Below, one piece after another: positions 1-5,321 of a DNA stretch of 9,026 nt; position 1 is the stretch's first letter; each line of letters starts with the position of its first letter. Location of the stretch: positions 1 through 9,026 of the forward strand of contig JAJRUR010000310.1 in NCBI GenBank assembly GCA_024277695.1, given 5' to 3'. Origin of the DNA: Bacteroidota bacterium. GTDB taxonomy: Bacteria; Bacteroidota; Bacteroidia; Chitinophagales; Saprospiraceae. Under the pieces are notes generated by a model. The model was not told the DNA's origin. It worked only from the letters and a program-made list of their open reading frames with translations, and did not search any database. A program made the translations under genes and the position numbers.

Positions 1-89
1 CTATACCGGAAGACATGCAGATAGTCACTGAAGGAGCCTTTTTTGTATATGCACAATCCAAATCCGGAGAATTATCTCATGATCATTAA
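1..89 (+). CDS. C-terminal end of a probable RND-efflux periplasmic adaptor (CzcB/CusB-like), partial
   Basis: An open frame enters from the left edge (first full codon at 3) and ends at TAA 87-89, giving 28 residues. It reads IPEDMQIVTEGAFFVYAQSK and then ends GELSHDH. The pattern of acidic residues, then 'IVTEGAFF', then a short His-containing tail resembles the last strand and tail of HlyD/CzcB-type membrane fusion proteins, where '(V/I)VTKGAFFL' is common. These adaptors link an inner-membrane RND pump to an outer-membrane channel and export metal ions. The next gene, a metal ATPase, begins 24 bp downstream on the same strand, which fits a metal-resistance operon. The fragment is too short for a firm family call; it rests on pattern memory and context. 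Confidence 0.6.
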   Translation, partial: IPEDMQIVTEGAFFVYAQSKSGELSHDH

Positions 90-113
90 TCCATCATCAA
101 ATACAAAATAATA

Positions 114-233
114 ATGCGCAAAAACCAAATCGAAAAACACGAACATGACCATAACGGTATTTTTGGTAAAAAAACAGAACTCTATTTTGCTATCCTGAGT
201 GGAGTCTTTTTTTTCACCGGATTATTTATCTAA
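114..233 (+). pseudogene. N-terminal segment of the P1B-4 ATPase, cut by an in-frame TAA
   Basis: ATG 114 opens a 39-codon frame that stops at TAA 231-233 and continues in the same frame, without a shift, into the large ATPase frame. The peptide starts MRKNQIEKHEHDHNGIFGKK, with a His/Asp-rich stretch of the kind often found at the cytosolic N-terminus of metal ATPases. A hydrophobic run follows (LYFAILSGVFFFTGLFI), which should be membrane helix 1. After the stop the sequence reads FATDLPEHIAKYSYMAAYFF and leads directly into helix 2, so coding sense exists on both sides of the stop. Without the stop the gene would be 114-2090, 658 residues, a normal length for this family. The cause could be a true nonsense mutation, a sequencing error or readthrough; a frameshift is not needed. 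Confidence 0.8.
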
Positions 234-275
234 TTTGCTACCGATCTGCCAGAGCATATCGCTAAGTATAGCTAT

Positions 276-2090
276 ATGGCAGCATACTTCTTCGGTGGAT
301 GGTTTACACTCCAAGAAGCCATATCAAAAATTAAAAATGCTGAGTTTGAAATTGATTTCTTGATGCTAGTGGCTGCGGCAGGAGCAGCGTATATCGGTAG
401 TTGGGAAGAGGGGGCATTACTCTTATTTTTGTTTGCCCTAGGGCATGCTATGGAAAAATACGCCATGAGTAAAGCAAAAAAATCTATCGAAGCCCTTGGA
501 AATCTGTCACCTAAAACTGCACTCGTCAAAAAAGGAAATAGCATCGAAGAGGTATCTATCGATGATCTCCAAATTCATGATATCATAGTGGTCAAGCCAA
601 ATTCTAAAATCGCTGCAGATGGTGTCATCATAAAAGGAAGCAGCAGCATCGACCAATCCTCGATCACAGGAGAGAGTATGCCCGTAGATAAGACGGCAAT
701 AGAAGATGATATAGCGCTCGATGATTTTGCCACTCTGAACAAAGAAAATATTGTCTTTACAGGTACTATCAATGGGAACAATGCGCTAGAAGTCAAAGTA
801 CTCAAACTGAGCAAAGACTCAACGATCGCCAGGCTAGTTACTATGGTTAGCGAAGCTGAAGATCAAAAATCACCAACTCAACTCATGACCAAACGCTTCG
901 AAAAAGTATTTGTACCGGTGATCATATTATTTGTTATCGCGCTTTGTTTTGCATATCTAATTTTGGATGAGACTTCTCGTGACAGTATTTACCGTGCCAT
1001 CAGTGTATTAGTAGCAGCCAGCCCTTGTGCTTTGGCTATTTCTACACCGAGTGCCGTACTTAGTGGAATAGCGCGAGCTGCTCGAGGAGGTGTCCTCATC
1101 AAAGGTGGAAGGCCCTTAGAAGATTTAGGCAGCTTGACTACAATAGCCTTTGATAAAACAGGTACCCTCACCGAAGGAAAACCATCACTCACTAAAGCAA
1201 TCCCTTTTGAAGGATTGGACAAAAATACTTTTTTAAAAATGGTGGCAGACGTAGAGCACCTATCTGCTCATCCATTGGCAAAAGCCATCGTCAAGGGATT
1301 AAAAGAACAGTACAATATAACCCCTCAAAATAAGGCTTCAAATATCCGGGCAATTCAAGGAAAAGGCATTACTGCAGACTACGAAGGAGCAAAAATCACC
1401 ATCGGAAATCAACGCTTGATGAAGGACAAACGCATATCCATTCCCGACGCGATTAACACTCAAATGAATAACTTGCTCGCTTCCGGACAGACAGCTATGC
1501 TTGTAGCCCAAGATGACAAAATTATTGGTATGCTCAGTGTGATGGATGTACCCAGACCTGCAGCTAAGAGCACACTGAGTAAGCTCAAAGCGATTGGAAT
1601 AGAGAAAATGATCATGCTCACCGGCGACCATCAAAACGTAGGCAATGCTATCGCAGCTCAAATAGGTCTCACCGAAGCTAAAGGAGATCTACTCCCCGAA
1701 GACAAACTTCAAGTGATCAAGAATCTAAAAGAGCAATATGGCAAAATAGCTATGGTCGGTGACGGAGTCAATGATGCACCGGCTATGGCTAACAGTACAG
1801 TAGGTATAGCTATGGGAGCTGCCGGTAGTGACGTAGCCTTGGAAACCGCCGATGTAGCCCTGATGTCGGACAAAATAGAAAATCTTCCTTTTGTCATCGG
1901 TCTGAGCCGAAAATCTAAAGCGATTATCAAGCAAAATCTGTGGATCAGTCTTGGGATAGTAGCCCTACTGATTCCTTCTACCCTATTTGGCTGGGCAAGT
2001 ATCGGTGGAGCAGTAGCCATTCACGAAGGATCGACACTTATCGTCGTAGTCAATGCTTTGAGACTGTTGGGATACAAAAAAGATGCGTAA
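276..2090 (+). CDS. P1B-4-type heavy-metal-translocating ATPase (Co/Zn/Fe efflux type), open part lacking helix 1
   Basis: This inner-membrane pump couples ATP hydrolysis to export of a transition metal. Visible motifs, numbered from the Met at 276: SITGES at 129-134 (actuator domain), SPC at 249-251 in the central metal-binding helix, DKTGT with the phosphorylated Asp at 293, HP at 332-333 (nucleotide-binding domain), TGD at 449-451, GDGVNDAP at 495-502 and HEGST at 583-587 in the last helix. SPC in place of CPC, together with HEGxT, marks the P1B-4 subgroup (CoaT/CtpD/ZosA/PfeT), known for Co2+, Zn2+ or Fe2+ export. No HMA domain is present; the metal-binding N-terminus would be the His-rich stretch before the stop at 231. 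Met 276 is only the first ATG after that stop. It lies within helix 2, has no visible ribosome-binding site, and a protein starting there would lack helix 1. All catalytic motifs are intact, so the lesion looks recent or is tolerated. The metal cannot be decided from sequence. Confidence 0.9.
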   Translation: MAAYFFGGWFTLQEAISKIKNAEFEIDFLMLVAAAGAAYIGSWEEGALLLFLFALGHAMEKYAMSKAKKSIEALGNLSPKTALVKKGNSIEEVSIDDLQIHDIIVVKPNSKIAADGVIIKGSSSIDQSSITGESMPVDKTAIEDDIALDDFATLNKENIVFTGTINGNNALEVKVLKLSKDSTIARLVTMVSEAEDQKSPTQLMTKRFEKVFVPVIILFVIALCFAYLILDETSRDSIYRAISVLVAASPCALAISTPSAVLSGIARAARGGVLIKGGRPLEDLGSLTTIAFDKTGTLTEGKPSLTKAIPFEGLDKNTFLKMVADVEHLSAHPLAKAIVKGLKEQYNITPQNKASNIRAIQGKGITADYEGAKITIGNQRLMKDKRISIPDAINTQMNNLLASGQTAMLVAQDDKIIGMLSVMDVPRPAAKSTLSKLKAIGIEKMIMLTGDHQNVGNAIAAQIGLTEAKGDLLPEDKLQVIKNLKEQYGKIAMVGDGVNDAPAMANSTVGIAMGAAGSDVALETADVALMSDKIENLPFVIGLSRKSKAIIKQNLWISLGIVALLIPSTLFGWASIGGAVAIHEGSTLIVVVNALRLLGYKKDA

Positions 2091-2140
2091 TACAGCTCAT
2101 TATCCGGCAAGAGATTCTTTATACTTAATCTATAGTGAAG

Positions 2141-2148
2141 TCTTTTTA
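2141..2148. repeat. Left target-site duplication (TCTTTTTA)
   Basis: The octamer TCTTTTTA lies directly outside the left terminal inverted repeat and is identical to 2607-2614 outside the right one. Because it begins with T and ends with A, the boundary is ambiguous. An equally valid reading is a 6-bp duplication (CTTTTT) with 13-bp inverted repeats. Confidence 0.75.
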
Positions 2149-2267
2149 CTCAAGTTTCGGGTGTTAAAATCAATGGATTGAGCTTAGATAAATCCACTTT
2201 CATAAAAAAAAATGATATGGATTACACCGAAAAATATTTATTTGAGTGGGCTTGACAGAAACGGTGA

Positions 2268-2352
2268 ACAGGTCGCACCTACGGTGCTACTACAAACCGT
2301 TTGTTCCTCCGGAGCACGTGACAAAAACAAAAGCCCCGGCGGGGCGACCTGT
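2268..2352 (-). repeat. GC-rich multi-hairpin (REP-like) structured block inside the MITE
   Basis: An outer stem ACAGGTCGC (2268-2276) pairs perfectly with GCGACCTGT (2344-2352). Inside are GCACC-TAC-GGTGC (2275-2287), ACAAA-CCG-TTTGT (2292-2304), the palindrome CTCCGGAG (2307-2314) and GCCCC-GGC-GGGGC (2333-2345). The two end hairpins share two bases with the outer stem, so the outer stem is 7 or 9 bp depending on the fold. GTGCT (2284-2288) can also pair with AGCAC (2313-2317). The block is much richer in GC than the AT-rich sequence around it. It resembles palindromic intergenic repeats I recall from Bacteroidota genomes, but that is memory and not a search result. Strand is given as minus because the only promoter-like site found beside it reads that way. 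Confidence 0.6.
2321..2345 (-). terminator. Terminator-like hairpin facing left (minus strand)
   Basis: On the minus strand the hairpin GCCCC-GCC-GGGGC (plus 2333-2345) is followed by a T-rich run (the complement of ACAAAAACAAAA, 2321-2332). This is the form of an intrinsic terminator. It could end readthrough from the patatin operon or from the putative promoter at 2375-2406. The T run is interrupted, so strength is uncertain. Confidence 0.45.
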
Positions 2353-2374
2353 AAAATATGTCATTGCATACACG

Positions 2375-2406
2375 CAAATATATTTCAGGAATAATACGAG
2401 GCGCAA
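2375..2406 (-). promoter_or_regulatory. Putative minus-strand Bacteroidota promoter inside the MITE
   Basis: On the minus strand a TATATTTG box (plus-strand 2375-2382) matches the TAnnTTTG -7 consensus. A TTG lies 21 bp upstream (plus-strand 2404-2406). The same box and the same 21-bp spacing occur at the tRNA promoter in this window. Transcription would start near 2368 and run through the multi-hairpin block. The motif is short and the surroundings are AT-rich, so chance occurrence is possible. Confidence 0.35.
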
Positions 2407-2504
2407 TCAAAAATCTGACAGAAAACTCCTTAAAAACTTGTTGAGTTTGTCAAAATGATACAAAGTAGCCGGTGGTGATTTTGAAGTTATCTGTACATAG
2501 CATT

Positions 2505-2580
2505 GGGAGTTGTTTTTGTTATTTACATATACAATATACTGAAATACAGCTAATTATATAAATAAATAACTCCCTTTTTT
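2505..2580 (+). terminator. Terminator-like inverted repeat facing right, near the MITE right end
   Basis: GGGAGTT (2505-2511) pairs with AACTCCC (2568-2574), followed at once by six T residues (2575-2580). The 56-nt interval is AT-rich and can extend the stem imperfectly (TTTTTGTTAT against ATAAATAA). This may stop plus-strand readthrough from the ATPase gene. The loop is long for a classical terminator, so the call is tentative. Confidence 0.4.
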
Positions 2581-2606
2581 CTATTTTGTAACTGCCGAAA
2601 CTTGAG

Positions 2607-2614
2607 TCTTTTTA
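2607..2614. repeat. Right target-site duplication (TCTTTTTA)
   Basis: Exact copy of 2141-2148, directly outside the right terminal inverted repeat. Its last base is one nucleotide from the patatin stop codon (complement of 2616-2618), so the insertion just missed the coding region. Confidence 0.75.
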
Positions 2615-2615
2615 T

Positions 2616-3398
2616 TTAGAAGTCTCTTGCAATGCCTTGTATTTGCTCCGAATGTTTTTTGGCTTCCCGATATCCCATTGCAAAAAGATCATCGGCCTTA
2701 TTAAACTGGAACAATCCATAGTGCCCTACGCGTAGCGGTTCGATCACTATATCGCATAGTTTCTTGTCTATCTTATTATTACTACGCACTGCCAGTTCCA
2801 TGCTACGCATAGCAGATTTGCGTATAGAGTTGAGATATCCAATATCCGTTTGGATACTCGGCAAGACATTGAAACCGATTAGATACTTACAGATAGGTCG
2901 AATGGGTTCGGCAGGAAGATTTTTTAAAACCCCACCATCTACATACAATTGATCTCCATCCTTAACCGGTTCAAAAATAAAGGGAATAGAGCAGGAAGCA
3001 ATCGTCAAATTAATCAAATCTCCTTTATCAAAAGCTATCCACCTACCACTACATAACTCCGTCACTACAATCCTCGTTGGGATCGGTAGATCTTCAATGC
3101 GCTCATAGGCTATCAATTTTTTGAGTTCTTTACGCAGTCCACTCAGATTGGTCAGTCCCATTGAAGACCACCTCAAGGCCATGATCTTCGAAATACGAAT
3201 AGACTTAATAATCTCTAATATTTCCAACGGACTATACCCACTTGCATATAATACAGCCACAATAGAACCCGCACTACAGCCGCTCAGTATAGTAGGGCGT
3301 AATCCTTGTTCTTCTAAAAACTGCAACATGCCTACATGAGCTATGCCTCGTGTTCCTCCTCCCGACAGTGCATAGCCCAATGTAGCCTGTGTAGTCAT
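2616..3398 (-). CDS. Patatin-like phospholipase (RssA/NTE family), 260 aa
   Basis: A Ser-Asp dyad lipid acyl hydrolase, expected to cleave fatty-acyl esters of phospholipids or related lipids. The glycine-rich oxyanion-hole motif SGGGTRG is at residues 12-18, the nucleophile elbow GCSAG at 40-44 (Ser42), and the DGG motif at 154-156 (Asp154) in the context YVDGGVLKNLP. Order and spacing match compact bacterial patatins of about 250-320 residues, so it looks complete. No signal peptide or membrane helix is seen, so it should act in the cytoplasm or at the inner face of the membrane. It begins 13 bp after the stop of the upstream secreted cupredoxin gene on the same strand, so the two are probably co-transcribed. 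No clear Shine-Dalgarno precedes the ATG, which is usual in this phylum. The MITE starts just past its stop codon and now forms its 3' flank. The substrate is unknown. Confidence 0.92.
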   Translation of the reverse strand: MTTQATLGYALSGGGTRGIAHVGMLQFLEEQGLRPTILSGCSAGSIVAVLYASGYSPLEILEIIKSIRISKIMALRWSSMGLTNLSGLRKELKKLIAYERIEDLPIPTRIVVTELCSGRWIAFDKGDLINLTIASCSIPFIFEPVKDGDQLYVDGGVLKNLPAEPIRPICKYLIGFNVLPSIQTDIGYLNSIRKSAMRSMELAVRSNNKIDKKLCDIVIEPLRVGHYGLFQFNKADDLFAMGYREAKKHSEQIQGIARDF

Positions 3399-3411
3399 AA
3401 AAGCAGCTCGT

Positions 3412-5145
3412 TTAGTTTTTTATGAAGCGTGTCACCCAACGCTCATCTCCTATGCTGAATATAATCATATACATCCCGGAGGCGTATTCGCGTACATCGA
3501 TACGGTCACTCATATGATCTTTGGACATTTGGTACATCAACTTACCCTGTTGGTCTGTCACTTGTACGAGATCAATGCTCAGTTTTGTATCAAAATAAAC
3601 ATAACTATCTGCCATCGTAGGATATACCATTATTTCATTACTTAAATCTACATTCTTTACAGAAGTAATCAATTCCAGGTCTGTCATAAAACGAGGACCT
3701 ACTTGGTATCCTTCAGTTCTTGGATCACTTGGGTCAAATTGACCTCCGATACCGGTTACATGATAGCGTTGACCTACACTAAAACTCGCATGATCTATAT
3801 CTGTATCGGCATCCACACGTACATTGTACTCTCCATTGCCATTACTCATAGTCAAATTAAATCCGGAACCACCCAAATTACCCACCTCGTCCACAATTAA
3901 GTCATTGATCAAGATCAATTTTGACTCAGTATCTTCACCTAGCGGACCGGTAATAACTCGAGGACTCACAGCATCGGGGTTGCCCGGCAATAATTCTATC
4001 TCATCCGGAGCTATCTGTGTCAAACCATTAAACTGACCGATCGTACCTCGTACCTTGATGACATCTCCTTCTGAGTAACTACCGAACTGATCACTAGAGG
4101 TAAATAGTCCTATACCGTTATTTTTATCGTCGATGATCGTTATTTGCAAACCACTCGGACGGAGATTTGGTCCATAGACACGTCCCTGTATTTCGCAGCG
4201 CACACCCAACGAATCCGCGATACCGTTTGCATCTTCCGTAGTCACTATAGCGATCGGATATGGCGGATAGTTTATTTCTTGACCCATCACCAGAACAGTT
4301 CCTACCATTCCTAGACCTACATGTGGGTCACAGTGATAATTATATAGGCCCGGTTGAGTAAAAGTAAATCGATAGGTCCAAGCATCTGCTGAAGCCCCTC
4401 CGTTGGTAAAGCTTTCAGGATTATCCGGATACGCATCTTGCGTACCATTGACATTATGAAAACCACCGACATTTTTCCACTCGACAATATCTCCGATTTC
4501 GACAGTAACATCAGCCGGAAAAAAAGTCCGCGATGGCCTTGCTTCGATGACTACATCTGCCGGTAGTCCTCCAGTATAACTCTCTAGCGGAAAAGGCATC
4601 ATGCACTCAGCATTTGTCATACCACCCTCCAATTGATTGATACCGCTGTAGGACCAGTTACCCGAAACAAAAGTAGTCCCATCCGGACCGGTACCTGAAT
4701 TGCGTACAGCCCATCCGTCCAGGTATTCCCAGACTTCACCATTTCCATCAACATCGATATCACCATATACATCGACTACTACTCCTTCTTTAAACAATTC
4801 AATCGCATCATCGCCATTAATAGCCATAGCATTGGTCTCATTCATAGGCTCAAAGCCAAAAAATGCAATGAACTGTAGTGAGTCATTCGTAATGTAGATA
4901 TAATCACCCATAGATACAGCTACTTGTGGAAATGCATACTCTACACTATCTGTCCCACCTCCATTGTTGGCTGATCCCAGACCCCATATGGACAAATCCG
5001 GGATATTTTCGGTGACATAAAGCTCTACCCCTTTTGGTGTCCCTCCGGGCAGAGGTCCGTCATAGACACCGGTTATGATCATCTGACCAAAAGAAAAACT
5101 CGCTACAAAGATTGTAGCCATAAAAGATAGTAAAAAGGATTTCAT
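3412..5145 (-). CDS. Secreted mosaic protein: lamin-tail-like domain, type-1 copper cupredoxin, OB-fold-like region and T9SS sorting domain, 577 aa
   Basis: Residues 1-20 form a signal peptide (cut probably at SFG-Q). Residues 22-190 (IITGVYDG..., GTPKGVELYV, GDDAIELF, WAVRNSGTGPDG) resemble the lamin-tail-like module common at the start of Bacteroidota secreted proteins. Residues 195-288 are a plastocyanin-like cupredoxin. The likely copper ligands are His230 (GGFHNV), Cys272 and His275 (HCDPH) and Met280 (GLGM), with the C-x2-H-x4-M spacing of a type-1 site. Residues 295-490 look like OB-fold domains (CEIQGRVYG, GDVIKVRGTIGQFNGLTQI, a second copy near NVRVDADTDI to YHVTGIGGQF). Residues 500-577 are a type A T9SS tail (NEIMVYPTMADSYV ... 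GKLMYQM ... YASGMYMIIF ... RFIKN), so the protein should cross the outer membrane through the PorSS/T9SS and be surface-bound or released. It is the first gene of a probable operon with the patatin and is divergent from the TonB receptor. Electron transfer or copper binding is inferred from the ligands; the true role is unknown. Confidence 0.88.
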   Translation of the reverse strand: MKSFLLSFMATIFVASFSFGQMIITGVYDGPLPGGTPKGVELYVTENIPDLSIWGLGSANNGGGTDSVEYAFPQVAVSMGDYIYITNDSLQFIAFFGFEPMNETNAMAINGDDAIELFKEGVVVDVYGDIDVDGNGEVWEYLDGWAVRNSGTGPDGTTFVSGNWSYSGINQLEGGMTNAECMMPFPLESYTGGLPADVVIEARPSRTFFPADVTVEIGDIVEWKNVGGFHNVNGTQDAYPDNPESFTNGGASADAWTYRFTFTQPGLYNYHCDPHVGLGMVGTVLVMGQEINYPPYPIAIVTTEDANGIADSLGVRCEIQGRVYGPNLRPSGLQITIIDDKNNGIGLFTSSDQFGSYSEGDVIKVRGTIGQFNGLTQIAPDEIELLPGNPDAVSPRVITGPLGEDTESKLILINDLIVDEVGNLGGSGFNLTMSNGNGEYNVRVDADTDIDHASFSVGQRYHVTGIGGQFDPSDPRTEGYQVGPRFMTDLELITSVKNVDLSNEIMVYPTMADSYVYFDTKLSIDLVQVTDQQGKLMYQMSKDHMSDRIDVREYASGMYMIIFSIGDERWVTRFIKN

Positions 5146-5183
5146 AGTTTTAAGTTTTAGATTATCAATAATTAATAGCTAGT

Positions 5184-5191
5184 CAAATATA
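5184..5191 (-). promoter_or_regulatory. -7 box for the cupredoxin-patatin operon
   Basis: The minus strand reads TATATTTG, a full match to the Bacteroidota TAnnTTTG -7 element, 38 bp upstream of the ATG at 5145. No TTG is seen at a good distance upstream (the nearest, at 5222-5224, is about 30 bp away), so the -33 element is weak or absent. Confidence 0.5.
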
Positions 5192-5273
5192 TAAAAGCTT
5201 CATTTGGAAAGCCTTATAATGCAAAAATGTAATAATTTTTTGATAGATTTAATTTATATTAGATATTTCTTCT

Positions 5274-5281
5274 TATTTTTG
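5274..5281 (+). promoter_or_regulatory. -7 box for the TonB-dependent receptor gene
   Basis: TATTTTTG matches TAnnTTTG and lies 40 bp before the ATG at 5322, giving a short leader. A well-spaced TTG -33 element is not visible. The divergent -7 box at 5184-5191 lies within the same 176-bp gap, so a regulator binding between them could affect both directions. Confidence 0.45.
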
Positions 5282-5321
5282 TCCATCAGAATACATCTAT
5301 TTACTAAAACAATCATTTTTT

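Larger units (their letters stand above)
2149..2606. mobile_element. MITE-like non-autonomous transposable element, 458 bp
   Basis: The left end reads CTCAAGTTTCGG (2149-2160) and the right end is its exact reverse complement, CCGAAACTTGAG (2595-2606). The similarity continues imperfectly inward for about 10 more bases (GTTA..AAAT at 2163-2170 against the right end read in reverse). The ends are flanked by identical octamers TCTTTTTA, the mark of a transposition event. No transposase or other credible gene lies inside; it holds stop-rich AT sequence, a GC-rich multi-hairpin block and terminator-like hairpins. It sits between two convergent genes, and its right duplication ends one base before the patatin stop codon. 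Removing it and one duplication would leave a normal gap of about 60 bp. The parent insertion-sequence family is not recognised; an 8-bp duplication is compatible with several families. Identification rests on end structure alone, as no second copy is in the window. Confidence 0.75.

Noticed and set aside
201..233. A frameshift in the T8 tract before the ATPase stop codon
   Set aside because: The same reading frame makes good protein sense on both sides of the T tract and of the TAA, so an indel would break rather than mend the protein. A single-base nonsense change is sufficient.
231..233. TAA read as a sense codon (altered genetic code)
   Set aside because: The adaptor, the ATPase, the cupredoxin and the patatin genes all end at TAA, and no other gene here has an internal TAA. 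A standard code fits.
2253..2424. TGACAGAAA repeated directly at 2253-2261 and 2416-2424, flanking the multi-hairpin block
   Set aside because: A 9-bp repeat about 160 bp apart in AT-rich DNA can arise by chance, and the copies do not abut the hairpin block, so it is not good evidence for a nested insertion.
2212..2458. Two small overlapping plus-strand open frames (60 and 70 aa) in the gap after the ATPase
   Set aside because: Both run across the multi-hairpin block inside the MITE, have no recognisable domain and lack a visible ribosome-binding site. Their codons are explained by the palindromes.
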